NCBI GenBank assembly: GCA_017355425.1
Contig: CP070233.1
Span: 3,203,501 to 3,267,500 of the forward strand
DNA: 64,000 bases
Direction: 5' to 3'
From: Dolichospermum sp. DET69
GTDB taxonomy: Bacteria > Cyanobacteriota > Cyanobacteriia > Cyanobacteriales > Nostocaceae
Positions 54,976 to 64,000 of this stretch are shown here, in pieces. The translations under genes and the position numbers were made by a program. Positions within the stretch are counted from its first letter, which is position 1; each line of letters begins with the position of its first letter. Below the pieces are notes generated by a model. That model made no database searches. It was given only the letters and a program-made list of their open reading frames with translations, and was not told where the DNA came from.

Positions 54976-55623
54976 CATTATCCATAATTAACTACAAAAA
55001 TTCAGGACAAACTTCACCTGTAGATAGAACCGTTTGATTAAAATCAATGGCAGTCTCTACAAGTAGGGTTTTCGCTTGTGTTTGGTTAGTTTATACTACA
55101 GCTTATGGCAAGTTTCCACTAAGCTGATATTTTCATGTCCGCAGCAACAATCTTAATTTCCAGAATTGGCGTTTTATCTTTTAAAAAACGATATATATAT
55201 AGTTTTTGTTCTTAACTGATAATTTGTTACAATTACAAGTAGATGATTTGCCACCCAGAAATTGAGAGATCAATTTGCACAAAGAATACTAAAAATAACA
55301 CAAGTCAAATAAATATTCAAGATAATTATCAAATTTTTTTTCATAAAAATCTGTATATTTGTTTAGACAAAGCCACAAATTACGAGATTGCATATACTTC
55401 AAAACGTAAAGCGGACTTAATTTTCAGCATCTCTATGTGCTTTAAGGTGGATGTAATAGATCCTTAACTCATGCTATTGACAAAAAATCAACCACCCTAC
55501 ACAGTGCCAAAACAATTAGTTTTAGATTTTTGCCCAGCCTAATGTAGCTTTAAGAGCGCATCATCCGTGGGATCATATCTGAATGGATAACACCACTTTC
55601 CACACTTAGAAATACAGTTACTT
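54976..55623. other. Intergenic region, no gene recognised
   Basis: About 650 bp between HNH and the DHH phosphoesterase gene. A rightward open frame at 55243-55467 has no recognisable motif and low-complexity composition, so it is not called. No repeat family or RNA was recognised. Confidence 0.45.
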
Positions 55624-56913
55624 ATGTACGTGAATTATCCGCCTTCTCAACTTGAGAGTTTATCATTGGCTACAGATCCTAATCCAGATGAAGCAGAAAT
55701 AGAGAAAGAGTTAATTGAACTTCCACCTTTAACCCGGACTTCCTTACCATCCTCTAATGGTAATAGTAATGGTGATGGAGGTATCTATTTAGTGCAGCGT
55801 GGCAATTCTTTGGCATCTCAAAAATCAGAAGAGTTACAGAAAACACTGCTTGCACATCGTCATGAACGGCAATTAGTAATTTTGCAAGATTTTCCTGACC
55901 CTGATGCTCTTTCATGTGCTTGGACTTACCAATTAATTGCCCAACAGTATGATATCAAGTGTGATATTATTTACGCGGGAACTTTAAGCCACCAGGAAAA
56001 TATTGCTTTAGTTAAGCTAACTAATTTACCTGCTCAACGGTGGACAATACAAACCGTAAAAAATAAAGATTTGTCATCTTATCAAGGGTTTGTGTTAATT
56101 GACAACCAGGGAACTACATCTCAATTATTACCAGCAATCCAACAAGCCGGAATTCCCCTGATAGTGCTAGTGGATCATCATAGTTTACAAGGGGAACTCA
56201 AGTCAGAATTTGTTGATGTTCGTCCTTATGTGCGAGCTACAGCCACAATTTTTACTCAATACTTACAAGCAGGATTGTTAACCTTAGATAACAGCATGAG
56301 CCAGCACGTTAAATGTGCTACAGCTTTAATGCACGGGTTACGCTCAGATACAAATCGGTTGATGCAGGCACAAGAAGAAGATTTTATGGCTGCTGGGTAT
56401 CTGAGCAGATTTTATGATGCTCAGTTACTAAATGCTATTTTGCAAGCAAATCGTTCTAAGCGGGTGATGGATGTGATCGAGCGATCGCTTAAAAACCGCA
56501 TCGTTCAAAATAACTTTTCCATAGCTGGTGTTGGTTACTTACGCTATGATGACCGGGATGCAATCCCCCAAGCGGCTGATTTTCTGGTAACTGAGGAAAA
56601 TGTGCATACCGCAGTAGTCTATGGAATTGTTCATGATGAAGATGACGAACTAGAAGTAGTAATCGGTTCTCTCAGAACCACAAAACTGACCTTAGATCCT
56701 GATGAATTTATTAAAGAAGCCTTTGGACAAGATAGCGCCGGACGGTTTTTTGGTGGTGGAAGAACGGGTGCAGGAGGTTTTGAAATTCCCATGGGTTTCT
56801 TATCTGGTGGTAATGAAAATTCGGCTTATGCGAAAATAAAATGGGAAGTTTTCGACGCACAAATTAAACAGAAATTATTGAGATTGGTGAATCCTAGAGA
56901 TAATCCAATTTAG
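55624..56913 (+). CDS. DHH-family phosphoesterase, NrnA-like (oligoribonuclease/pAp phosphatase)
   Basis: This is a 429-residue protein. After a variable 75-residue N terminus, the DHH domain shows DFPDPDALSCAW (motif I), VLIDNQGTT (motif II), VDHHSL (the DHH motif) and MHGLRSDTNRL (motif IV). The C-terminal DHHA1 domain has FFGGGRTGAGGFEIP, the substrate-binding glycine-rich loop. The family degrades nanoRNA and dephosphorylates pAp with Mn2+; some members act on c-di-AMP products. It is cytoplasmic. It is followed 113 bp later by a run of small genes. Confidence 0.87.
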   Translation: MYVNYPPSQLESLSLATDPNPDEAEIEKELIELPPLTRTSLPSSNGNSNGDGGIYLVQRGNSLASQKSEELQKTLLAHRHERQLVILQDFPDPDALSCAWTYQLIAQQYDIKCDIIYAGTLSHQENIALVKLTNLPAQRWTIQTVKNKDLSSYQGFVLIDNQGTTSQLLPAIQQAGIPLIVLVDHHSLQGELKSEFVDVRPYVRATATIFTQYLQAGLLTLDNSMSQHVKCATALMHGLRSDTNRLMQAQEEDFMAAGYLSRFYDAQLLNAILQANRSKRVMDVIERSLKNRIVQNNFSIAGVGYLRYDDRDAIPQAADFLVTEENVHTAVVYGIVHDEDDELEVVIGSLRTTKLTLDPDEFIKEAFGQDSAGRFFGGGRTGAGGFEIPMGFLSGGNENSAYAKIKWEVFDAQIKQKLLRLVNPRDNPI

Positions 56914-57026
56914 TCTTAAATCGGATTGAAAGACTTGATTTATTTAGGGTTTAGCAATGCTGAACCCATACAAATGAATTTCTTGGCGGTTAATTGCAAC
57001 TTAAAAGTAGTGTTTGAGGCAATCCC

Positions 57027-57497
57027 ATGAAGACGAAAAACCCGCAAATTTTACAACTTCTGTATGAGCAAGATTTTTATGCTTGGGTAGAACAAACAGC
57101 AGAGCTTTTAAAATCTCGAAATTGGGAAATACTAGATTTAGAAAATTTAATTGAGGAAGTGGTGGATTTGGGTAAGAGTCAACAAAGAGCTTTGCAGAGT
57201 GCATTGAGGTTAATATTATCGCATTTACTTAAATGGAAATATCAACCTGAAAAACGTAGCAATAGTTGGCAAATAACCATTACCCGTGAGCGACTAAATT
57301 TAGATGAATTATTCATAGAAAGTCCTAGTTTGCGACGTTTTTTAAATGCTGCTGAGTGGATTAATACTACTTATCAGAGAGCGCGAAGAGAGGCAATGGT
57401 GGAAACGGGTTTATCAGATGATAAATTTCCTATTGTTTGTCCTTTTGCTGTTGATGATATTTTAGATTTGGACTTTTATCCTCATGGTGAAGAATAA
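57027..57497 (+). CDS. DUF29 family protein
   Basis: This is a 156-residue helical protein matching the cyanobacterial DUF29 family: LYEQDFYAWVEQTAELLKS at the start, LDLENLIEEVVDLGKSQQRALQSAL in the middle, and SEWINTTYQRAR-like helix near the end. DUF29 proteins are very common in cyanobacteria, often near toxin-antitoxin and mobile genes, with no known activity. The start is ATG at 57027. Confidence 0.85.
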   Translation: MKTKNPQILQLLYEQDFYAWVEQTAELLKSRNWEILDLENLIEEVVDLGKSQQRALQSALRLILSHLLKWKYQPEKRSNSWQITITRERLNLDELFIESPSLRRFLNAAEWINTTYQRARREAMVETGLSDDKFPIVCPFAVDDILDLDFYPHGEE

Positions 57498-57577
57498 TTG
57501 TAATATTTGTGTATTTAAATTATTTAATTATTTAATTGCGTTACCATGATCATAAATAAAGCAGTGTATAGATTATT

Positions 57578-57838
57578 ATGTACCAACTTAATTTAACTAT
57601 TCCCGAAGAAACTGTATTGGCTCTCAAGGTAAAGCCAGAACAGCTACAAGGTAAAGTTCTTCTTGCTGCTGCTATGAAATTGTATGAACTTGGTAAACTT
57701 TCCTCTGGAGCAGCGGCTAATTTAGCGGGTATTCCTAAAGTTGTATTTCTTTCACAACTAGCAAATTATAGTATCAGCACCTTTAAACTCACTGAGGCTG
57801 AACTGATTGAGGATTTAGGTCAGTCATTTTTAATTTAA
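57578..57838 (+). CDS. UPF0175 family small protein
   Basis: This is an 86-residue protein of the UPF0175 family (LNLTIPEETVLALKV, then AAMKLYELGKLSSGAAANLAGIPKVVFL). It contains a helix-turn-helix-like segment (LSSGAAANLAGIPKVVF), so it is probably DNA binding and antitoxin-like. In many genomes it sits beside a PIN-domain toxin (DUF3368); none is present here, and the next gene is a CoiA-like nuclease 111 bp downstream. Confidence 0.85.
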   Translation: MYQLNLTIPEETVLALKVKPEQLQGKVLLAAAMKLYELGKLSSGAAANLAGIPKVVFLSQLANYSISTFKLTEAELIEDLGQSFLI

Positions 57839-57949
57839 GATATTCTTAGATACATTCTAACAAGTAAGCTCATGCTCAAACTTTTTGAGTAGCAATTTTT
57901 TAGTGAAACTATTAAACATTTAACAATAAATAAGACTAAGAAAGTTATT

Positions 57950-59149
57950 ATGACACTAATTGCACGATTGCCAGATAGTCACGAATTAATTAAGCCAGCA
58001 GTTCTAGTAATGACAGGAAAGGAATCTGCAAAAGTTTTGGATAAAGAGTTAAGAGGTGGGACATATTACTGTCCATTCTGTGAGAGGTTTAGGGAGCAGA
58101 TTAGGTCTTATGGCAAACTCACAGAAACATACGCAGCTCTTGAGAAGATGACCTTGAATGTGAATTATCGTTGTGGGTGTTATACCCCATTGGATGAAGT
58201 GAAGAGATTAATGCACTTTGCTCATCCTTGTGGAACAACTAAACAGATACAGCAGATTGCAGGAGTTGATATTCATAGAGGTTATAATAATACTGCTCAT
58301 GATTTATCAGTTTTGTCATTTATGGAATTATTGTGTGAACAATATCCACAAGAACAAGGATATAAACTGCAACGGGAAAAGTTTTTGAAATTAGATGTGC
58401 CACCAATAAGTCGTTGCCCTGATATTGTTATTTACAAGGGTAAAGAGGTTATCCGAGCGATTGAAGTGCAAATCTCACAACAGTCATTTAAAGACTTTAA
58501 AGAGCGAAATAATCACTTATTACTTCTTGCCTCAGAAGTCGAATGGTTTATTCATAAAGATATCTATAACAGAATGGGAGAGCATCGTTGTTGGTTAACA
58601 GATCAAGGAATTCAATACTACCTGTTTTGGCAAGATCCAACAACTGGGAAATTACATTATGATATTGGCAAGCCTCCAATATCACGTTCATATAAATCAC
58701 ATAAAAGACAATTTAATGATCAAGGATTAGACGGTTCATGTAGCATTGCTAGTCGCATTGGGTTAACACCCCAAGAGTTAGAATTAGAAGCAAATTGGCT
58801 GAAAGAAAAGAATCTACCTCCCAAAATTAAAGTAGGAAAACCAGAGTATTCACCATTGCAGTCAATAGCAGCAGTACAACACTCTTTACCGCTTGTAAAG
58901 TACCAGATTGGTGATCTTGTAGAAGTCCATACAAGCCTAAATTGGGAATCAGCAGAAATAATTGACATAGCCGACACTGGATTGCCAAAAGTACGGATTG
59001 GTGGGAAAAGACCGCGTATTCATGAGGTTTTTACATTTAATCATATACGCTTTCCCAGTGAACAAGCAGGATCTATAAAATCATCTTCATCTGAACCATT
59101 ATTGAAGCAAGGTAGCCTTTTTGAGTTGTCTTATGGTTATCAGCTATGA
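57950..59149 (+). CDS. CoiA-like nuclease with zinc-binding N terminus and SH3/Tudor-like C terminus
   Basis: This is a 399-residue protein. N-terminal cysteines (C41, C44, C75, C77, C94) suggest a zinc site. The core SRCPDIVIYKGKEVIRAIEVQ gives D158 and E172-x-Q174, the PD-(D/E)XK arrangement of CoiA-family competence nucleases, with a helix NTAHDLSVLSFMELL before it. Residues about 320-360 (YQIGDLVEVHTSLNWESAEIIDIADTG as a short barrel) look like an SH3 or Tudor-type module. CoiA takes part in processing DNA during natural transformation; some relatives are in defence islands. hicBA follows 150 bp downstream. The assignment is moderate; no close homologue is recalled with this C terminus. 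Confidence 0.6.
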   Translation: MTLIARLPDSHELIKPAVLVMTGKESAKVLDKELRGGTYYCPFCERFREQIRSYGKLTETYAALEKMTLNVNYRCGCYTPLDEVKRLMHFAHPCGTTKQIQQIAGVDIHRGYNNTAHDLSVLSFMELLCEQYPQEQGYKLQREKFLKLDVPPISRCPDIVIYKGKEVIRAIEVQISQQSFKDFKERNNHLLLLASEVEWFIHKDIYNRMGEHRCWLTDQGIQYYLFWQDPTTGKLHYDIGKPPISRSYKSHKRQFNDQGLDGSCSIASRIGLTPQELELEANWLKEKNLPPKIKVGKPEYSPLQSIAAVQHSLPLVKYQIGDLVEVHTSLNWESAEIIDIADTGLPKVRIGGKRPRIHEVFTFNHIRFPSEQAGSIKSSSSEPLLKQGSLFELSYGYQL

Positions 59150-59299
59150 GATAGGAAATTATTTTTTTATCTAAAGTTGGAGAAGACATTACCAAAGTTT
59201 ACAGAAAGCTATATTCTTGAAGATTTTGTACCTAGCACAAAGACGAAATCTTTAGATTGGGTTAAGATCAATTACACAGCAATAATTTATGAAGTGAAT

Positions 59300-59524
59300 A
59301 TGCGCCTTAAACTAACTAAAATATTCAAAAAAGTTCCAGAAGGTTATATAGGATTTGTTCAAGAATTACCTGGAGCAAATACTCAAGCAGAGACTCTTGA
59401 AGAAGCAAGAGAAAATTTAGAAGAAGCTATTGAATTAGTTTTAGAATCTCATCGCTTGCTTGCAGAAGAGCAACTGCAAGGACAGGATGTAATTCGTGAA
59501 CCTATTTTCTTGTCAGTTGCATGA
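59300..59524 (+). CDS. hicB: HicB-family antitoxin
   Basis: This is a protein of about 74 residues with the partial RNase-H-like fold of HicB: MRLKLTKIFKKVPEGYIGFVQELPGANTQAETLEEARENLEEAIEL. This family neutralises HicA and binds DNA. The start at 59300 is chosen because the fold begins there; an in-frame TTG at 59177 would add 41 residues without family character. Its stop overlaps the hicA start (ATGA), which implies translational coupling. The order antitoxin then toxin is common for cyanobacterial hicBA. Confidence 0.85.
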   Translation: MRLKLTKIFKKVPEGYIGFVQELPGANTQAETLEEARENLEEAIELVLESHRLLAEEQLQGQDVIREPIFLSVA

Positions 59525-59715
59525 AGCGCATAGACTTAATTCGCCATTTAGAAACTTGTGGTTGTGAGTTCTTGCGTGAAGGAGGAAACCACACCATTTA
59601 TGTCAATAGAGCTACCCAAAAATCATCAGCTATTCCACGACATAAAGAAATTAACGATTTTTTAGAGAAGAAAATTTGTCGAGATTTGCAAGTGCAAGAA
59701 CTAGGTGCAACTTAA
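59521..59715 (+). CDS. hicA: HicA-family mRNA interferase toxin
   Basis: This is a 64-residue protein with the double-stranded-RNA-binding-like fold of HicA. The active-site His is H24 in GGNHTIYVN, and IPRHKEINDFLEKKICRDL is the usual C-terminal half. It cleaves mRNA independently of the ribosome when not bound by HicB. It overlaps hicB by 4 bp. The next gene, sixA, starts 5 bp after its stop, so read-through is likely. Confidence 0.88.
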   Translation: MKRIDLIRHLETCGCEFLREGGNHTIYVNRATQKSSAIPRHKEINDFLEKKICRDLQVQELGAT

Positions 59716-59720
59716 TAAAC

Positions 59721-60218
59721 ATGGAACTATATTTAATTCGTCATGGTATTGCCGAAGAACATCAACCCAAACTAAAAGACGAAGAACGACAACTCACCCC
59801 AGAAGGACGACAAAAAACCGAGAAAATAGCTCAAAAATTACTAAAGCTAGAATTACACTTTGATTTAATACTCACCAGTCCCCTAGTTCGCGCTTACCAA
59901 ACAGCAGAAATACTCATTGCTGCTGGATTGAGTTCCCAGTTAGAAGCATCTGACCATCTTAGCTTTGAAGGTAATCTTCAAAATTGGCTGCAAGAATGGC
60001 TAGAACCCAGAAAATATCCCCATAAAACCCAACTAGGATTGGTAGGCCATGAGCCTAATTTAAGCCATTGGGCAGAAATTCTGTTGTGGGGAGAAGTAAA
60101 AGAGAGTCTCATCCTCAAAAAAGCAGGTATGATGGGAATAAAACTACCAGATGATGGTTCAGCTTGGGGTCGGAGCCAAATGTTTTGGTTGACACCGCCC
60201 AAGTACCTGCTGCAATAG
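59721..60218 (+). CDS. sixA: Phosphohistidine phosphatase SixA
   Basis: This is a protein of about 165 residues of the histidine phosphatase superfamily. The catalytic motif is LIRHGIA with H8, and the second His lies in LVGHEPNLS. The pattern RQLTPEGRQKTEKIA and LTSPLVRAYQTAE is typical for SixA, which removes phosphate from Hpt-type domains. ATG at 59721 starts at the first strand. It lies 5 bp behind hicA and 84 bp before gltA, so it may be in a read-through transcript with the toxin pair. Confidence 0.88.
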   Translation: MELYLIRHGIAEEHQPKLKDEERQLTPEGRQKTEKIAQKLLKLELHFDLILTSPLVRAYQTAEILIAAGLSSQLEASDHLSFEGNLQNWLQEWLEPRKYPHKTQLGLVGHEPNLSHWAEILLWGEVKESLILKKAGMMGIKLPDDGSAWGRSQMFWLTPPKYLLQ

Positions 60219-60302
60219 TTGTTACATCTGCAACTGTTGTGGTGAAAATAGTCTCTGGTGAGTTAGCGCGAGCAAATATTTTACAAAGTAAATGGTGTCG
60301 CC

Positions 60303-61439
60303 ATGACGGTATGCGAATACAAGCCTGGTTTAGAAGGTATTCCCGCAGCCCAGTCGAGTATTAGTTATGTAGACGGGCAGAAAGGAATTCTAGAATATCG
60401 TGGTATCAGGATTGAGGAATTAGCTGAAAAAAGTACATTCCTAGAAACTGCATATCTCTTAATGTGGGGTGAGTTACCAACTCAGGAAGAACTAAAAGAA
60501 TTTGAGCATGAAGTTCTTTTCCACAGACGCATCAAATACCGCATTCGGGACATGATGAAATGTTTCCCTGAAAGTGGTCATCCCATGGATGCTCTTCAAG
60601 CCTCCGCTGCTGCTTTAGGTTTATTCTATTCTCGTCGGGACTTACATAATCCGGTCTATATTCGTAACTCTGCTGTCCGCTTGATAGCTACTATTCCGAC
60701 AATGGTAGCAGCGTTCCAGTTAATGAGAGAAGGTAATGACCCAGTTAAACCCAGAGATGACTTAGGCTATGCAGCTAACTTCCTGTATATGCTTAATGAG
60801 AAAGAACCTGATCCTTTAGCAGCAAAAATCTTTGATATCTGTTTAATTCTTCATGTTGAGCATACAATGAATGCTTCTACATTTAGTGCTAGGGTAACAG
60901 CTTCCACCTTAACTGATCCTTATGCGGTGGTTGCTAGTGCTGTAGGTACTTTAGGCGGTCCATTGCATGGTGGAGCGAATGAGGAAGTAATTCAGATGTT
61001 GGAAGAAATCGGTTCTGTAGAGAATGTTGTCCCTTATGTAGATAATCTTCTCAAAAACAAAGCCAAAATTATGGGCTTTGGGCATCGTGTTTACAAAGTC
61101 AAAGACCCCCGCGCGACAATCTTACAAGGCTTGGCAGAGCAGTTGTTTGAGAAGTTTGGCTATGATGAATATTATGAAATTGCCGTGGAAATGGAACGGG
61201 TAGTTTCGGAAAAACTGGGTGGTAAAGGAATTTATCCTAATGTTGACTTTTATTCCGGTTTAGTGTATAGGAAAATGGGAATTCCTACAGACTTGTTTAC
61301 ACCAGTATTTGCGATCGCTCGTGTAGCTGGTTGGTTAGCACACTGGAAAGAACAACTGGTAGAAAACCGGATCTTCCGTCCTACCCAAATTTACAATGGT
61401 CGTCACGAAATCGCGTACACTCCCATTGACCAACGTTAA
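60303..61439 (+). CDS. gltA: Citrate synthase
   Basis: This is a 378-residue enzyme that condenses oxaloacetate with acetyl-CoA. The conserved sites include HRRIKYRIRDMM near the N terminus, LHVEHTMNASTFSARVTAS (first catalytic His), GGPLHGGANEEV, and GFGHRVYKVKDPRA (second His). The Asp is in NVDFYSGLVYRKMGIP. The length fits the short bacterial type. The start is ATG at 60303. It is likely independently transcribed. Confidence 0.95.
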   Translation: MTVCEYKPGLEGIPAAQSSISYVDGQKGILEYRGIRIEELAEKSTFLETAYLLMWGELPTQEELKEFEHEVLFHRRIKYRIRDMMKCFPESGHPMDALQASAAALGLFYSRRDLHNPVYIRNSAVRLIATIPTMVAAFQLMREGNDPVKPRDDLGYAANFLYMLNEKEPDPLAAKIFDICLILHVEHTMNASTFSARVTASTLTDPYAVVASAVGTLGGPLHGGANEEVIQMLEEIGSVENVVPYVDNLLKNKAKIMGFGHRVYKVKDPRATILQGLAEQLFEKFGYDEYYEIAVEMERVVSEKLGGKGIYPNVDFYSGLVYRKMGIPTDLFTPVFAIARVAGWLAHWKEQLVENRIFRPTQIYNGRHEIAYTPIDQR

Positions 61440-61953
61440 CGAATAAACAACTCAACTCTAGATTTTGGATTTGCAATTCAAGTCCACTAGTGGACAGATT
61501 GATAAATATCATATCTTCCCTTGAGGCTTGTCTCCCAAAATCGCAACCTGCTAGAAGTTCTAAAAAATCAGACAATTTGTATATATACTCAAAACGGCTT
61601 AGTTATTTAATTCTGCGGGCAGGGGTTTAGCAATGCTAAACCCCTACAAATCTAGGTTTTTCGTGATTTTACTTTCATTCCATGTCCCAACCGTTTTGAG
61701 TATAATAAACAACCGTCGCCAACCTGGAAACGGCTGGTTTGTCTTGTCTAACGACTTAATGGGTAAACTTTTGCCCATTTTCCGACTTACCAATCATTAA
61801 TTCCTAATCCCAACCATAAGTAGAAGTTGTCTTGTGGAGTCTCATGGTGAAAACCATCCAAGGATATACTAGACTCATGAATTGGCAAATGTATTGAACT
61901 TCAATCGAGCATCATCTCAGCAGAGATTATTAGTAAAAAAATGAAGATGGGAA
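61440..61953. other. Intergenic region with small palindromes
   Basis: After gltA is the 14-nt palindrome gtccactagtggac (about 61481-61494). A larger inverted pair, tactcaaaacgg (about 61588) and ccgttttgagta (about 61691), encloses the palindrome ggggtttagcaatgctaaacccc. These are dispersed cyanobacterial spacer elements. No gene was found. Confidence 0.6.
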
Positions 61954-62083
61954 TAAGAGAACTCCACAAAAAAAATGATCCAATCTTGTGGGATGGGCAT
62001 CCTGCCCGTCCTGATATTATTAGCAGGCTGTTTGGCCTGCACCACAAGAAATCTTGGGATATTTTTTTATTTGGAAGTCTCTA
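61954..62083 (-). mobile_element. MITE-like element, family C, reverse copy
   Basis: It begins taagagaactccacaaa and ends ttggaagtctcta, the two ends of the family in reverse orientation relative to 54127-54303, again bounded by TA. It carries atccaatcttgtgggatggg and gcctgcaccacaag inside. It lies upstream of ndhA. Confidence 0.7.
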
Positions 62084-62136
62084 ACTAATTTCATCCTTCA
62101 TAGTTCATCAGAACGTTGACTTAAAGAGCAGCAAAC

Positions 62137-63255
62137 ATGAATCCAGGAATTGACCTCCAAGGAACTTTTATTCAATCTGTCAGGGACTTAGGCGTACCCC
62201 CAGGAGCAGCCAAAGCCCTATGGATGCCATTACCAATGGTTCTGATGCTAATTGGGGCTACAGTCGGCGTACTAGTTGCCACATGGCTAGAACGGAAAAT
62301 CTCTGCGGCTGTACAGCAACGAATTGGGCCTGAATATCAAGGACCTTTTGGATTGCTAGTGCCTGTGGCAGATGGTCTGAAGCTAGTATTTAAAGAAGAT
62401 ATCATCCCCGCTAAAGCAGATCCTTGGCTATTTACCATCGGTCCAATTATTGTCGTCTTGCCAGTATTTCTGTCGTATTTAATTGTGCCATTTGGACAGA
62501 ATATTATCATTTCTAATGTGGGCATGGGCGTGTTTTTGTGGATTGCATTATCCAGTATTCAGCCCATTGGGTTATTAATGGCAGGCTATGCCTCTAATAA
62601 TAAATACGCCCTGTTGGGAGGTTTACGGGCGGCAGCGCAGTCCATCAGTTATGAAATACCCTTGGCATTGAGTGTACTAGCGATCGCCATGATGTCCAAC
62701 AGTCTCAGCACCGTTGACATTGTGAATCAGCAATCTAACTTCGGTATTTTAGGCTGGAACATTTGGCGACAACCATTAGGTTTCATGATTTTTTGGATAG
62801 CCGCATTGGCAGAATGCGAACGCTTACCCTTTGACTTACCAGAAGCAGAAGAAGAACTAGTAGCCGGGTATCAGACCGAATACTCAGGCATGAAATTCGC
62901 GCTTTTTTACCTCAGTTCCTACATTAACCTGGTACTTTCTGCTTTACTAGTAGCAATTTTGTACCTTGGTGGTTGGCATTCTCCCATCCCCCTGCACCTG
63001 ATTACTGACTACTTAGGAGTTAGTGAAAGTGACCCGGCAATTCAGGTAGTCACAGCGGTTATAGGCATCACGATGACCGTAATTAAAGCCTACCTACTCG
63101 TATTTCTGGCCATTCTCATTCGTTGGACAGTACCACGAGTCCGAATTGACCAATTGCTAGACTTAGGATGGAAATTCCTTTTACCAATAGGCTTGGTAAA
63201 TCTCCTCTTAACCGCAGCCTGCAAACTAGCCTTTCCCTCACTTTTCGGTGGGTAA
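62137..63255 (+). CDS. ndhA: NAD(P)H-quinone oxidoreductase subunit 1
   Basis: This is a 372-residue subunit with eight or so membrane helices in the NDH-1 (photosynthetic complex I) membrane arm, at the quinone-site junction. Signature sequences are [22 protein letters not shown], the quinone loop region [32 protein letters not shown], and [15 protein letters not shown] near the end. It is followed by ndhI 256 bp later, the usual ndhA-ndhI-ndhG-ndhE order of cyanobacteria. The start is ATG at 62137. Confidence 0.96.
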   Translation: MNPGIDLQGTFIQSVRDLGVPPGAAKALWMPLPMVLMLIGATVGVLVATWLERKISAAVQQRIGPEYQGPFGLLVPVADGLKLVFKEDIIPAKADPWLFTIGPIIVVLPVFLSYLIVPFGQNIIISNVGMGVFLWIALSSIQPIGLLMAGYASNNKYALLGGLRAAAQSISYEIPLALSVLAIAMMSNSLSTVDIVNQQSNFGILGWNIWRQPLGFMIFWIAALAECERLPFDLPEAEEELVAGYQTEYSGMKFALFYLSSYINLVLSALLVAILYLGGWHSPIPLHLITDYLGVSESDPAIQVVTAVIGITMTVIKAYLLVFLAILIRWTVPRVRIDQLLDLGWKFLLPIGLVNLLLTAACKLAFPSLFGG

Positions 63256-63403
63256 ACAGCAGTTGTCACTCGATTTTGGATTGACGATTTTGGATTTTGG
63301 ATTGACTCCACCAAACAAGTGTAGAAGCTCGAAAATTTTAGATTTTGGATTGACAATTTTTCCGTTGTGAGAATGACGGGGCTTGTACCAAATTTTTTTA
63401 AGC

Positions 63404-63438
63404 TAAAATCTAAAATCTAAAATCTAAAATCTAAAATT
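63404..63438. repeat. Heptad STRR (5 x 7 bp)
   Basis: Five tandem units taaaatc (the last is taaaatt) lie between ndhA and ndhI. Inverse-type heptads (gattttgg units) lie just before, at about 63270-63355. Cyanobacterial STRR arrays are often found in this kind of spacer. Confidence 0.88.
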
Positions 63439-63511
63439 CCCGGTCAGTGGTCAATATCATTAATAATTGGCAACTGACAACTGAACAAAAAAGTCAAGAG
63501 AAAAACAGATA

Positions 63512-64000
63512 ATGCTAAAGTTCCTCAAACAAGTTGGTGATTACGCCAAAGAAGCCATCCAAGCAGGTCGTTATATTGGTCAAGGATTATCCGTTACCTT
63601 TGACCACATGAAACGGCGACCCGTTACCGTCCAATATCCCTACGAAAAATTAATTCCTGGTGAAAGATTTCGCGGTCGCATTCACTACGAATTTGACAAG
63701 TGTATTGCTTGTGAAGTCTGTGTGCGTGTATGTCCCATCAACCTCCCTGTAGTTGACTGGGAAATGGACAAAGGAACTAAAAAGAAAAAGCTCAAACACT
63801 ACAGTATTGATTTTGGCGTTTGTATCTTCTGTGGTAACTGCGTGGAATATTGTCCCACTAACTGTTTATCCATGACAGAAGAATATGAACTAGCCACTTA
63901 CGATCGCCATGAACTTAATTACGATAGCGTCGCTCTAGGACGTTTACCCTATAAAGTTACAAATGATCCAATGGTAACACCACTCCGTGAACTTGTTTAC
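63512..64000 (+). CDS. ndhI: NAD(P)H-quinone oxidoreductase subunit I (cut by window end)
   Basis: The first 163 codons are visible, including both 4Fe-4S sites: [12 protein letters not shown] and [12 protein letters not shown]. It starts [16 protein letters not shown]. The protein carries electrons from the ferredoxin-binding edge to the quinone site in NDH-1. It follows ndhA in the same direction. The right end lies outside the window. Confidence 0.95.
   Translation, partial: MLKFLKQVGDYAKEAIQAGRYIGQGLSVTFDHMKRRPVTVQYPYEKLIPGERFRGRIHYEFDKCIACEVCVRVCPINLPVVDWEMDKGTKKKKLKHYSIDFGVCIFCGNCVEYCPTNCLSMTEEYELATYDRHELNYDSVALGRLPYKVTNDPMVTPLRELVY

Noticed and set aside
55243-55467. Open frame of 74 codons before the DHH phosphoesterase gene
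   Set aside because: No recognisable motif, low-complexity composition and no supporting context.
60164-60364. Rightward open frame overlapping sixA and gltA
   Set aside because: It overlaps two well-supported genes in another frame and shows no motif.

Overview
The window looks like the chromosome of a filamentous heterocyst-type cyanobacterium (order Nostocales). The evidence is the cyanobacterial NDH-1 genes ndhA-ndhI, a BciB-type divinyl chlorophyllide reductase, an AMIN-domain protein, XisI and DUF820/Uma2 families, many HIP1 octamers (gcgatcgc), heptanucleotide STRR repeats, a low G+C content and many small palindromic elements. A low-GC Anabaena/Dolichospermum/Aphanizomenon-like genome is plausible, but the genus is inferred and not proven.

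Layout. 1-8.7 kb: a partial Bax-inhibitor-1/YccA-like membrane protein, an AMIN protein, a Kef-type antiporter with Usp domains, an ABC-F ATPase, two Uma2 nuclease-like genes and bciB. 8.7-12.7 kb: an intact TnpB (IS605/IS1341-type) element, an LRAT-fold protein, and a tight three-gene run ending in an xisI without xisH. 12.8-22.1 kb: an NHL-repeat protein, two GT4 glycosyltransferases, an UgpC/MalK-type ATPase, a methyltransferase and a saccharopine-dehydrogenase-like enzyme. 22.1-25.8 kb: tandem repeats, two decayed relatives of the TnpB element, gcvT-gcvH with a structured leader, and a secreted pentapeptide protein. 25.8-34.4 kb: a large NB-ARC/WD40 STAND protein and a 1106-residue RTX-type surface protein, separated by an 874-bp tandem duplication that holds nested mobile elements. 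35.2-39.7 kb: a phnDCE-type phosph(on)ate uptake operon and a DUF2156 membrane protein. 40-47.7 kb: a hydrolase, a NUDIX enzyme and a chemotaxis-like cheW-MCP-cheA set. 48-51.7 kb: an Eco57I-like methylase/restriction protein with a MerR-like regulator. 52.4-64 kb: tRNA-Leu, alr, an HNH nuclease, an NrnA-like DHH phosphoesterase, small DUF genes, a CoiA-like nuclease, hicBA, sixA, gltA, ndhA and the start of ndhI.

The strongest non-routine signals are in the mobile DNA. One TnpB element and three relics share the same terminal hairpins. Two relics end exactly at the stop codons of bciB and the NB-ARC gene. An IS630-type MITE sits in an ISL3 transposase remnant in such a way that removing it restores the reading frame, and a second inverted-repeat element is nested inside that MITE. 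The whole stack is then duplicated in tandem, and the divergence between copies is confined to the end next to the RTX gene. Candidate undescribed gene systems are the small-ORF/DUF6575-like/solo-XisI run, the CoiA-like nuclease next to hicBA, and the MerR plus Eco57I-like pair. All functions are assigned from family knowledge and motif reading only; no database search was run.
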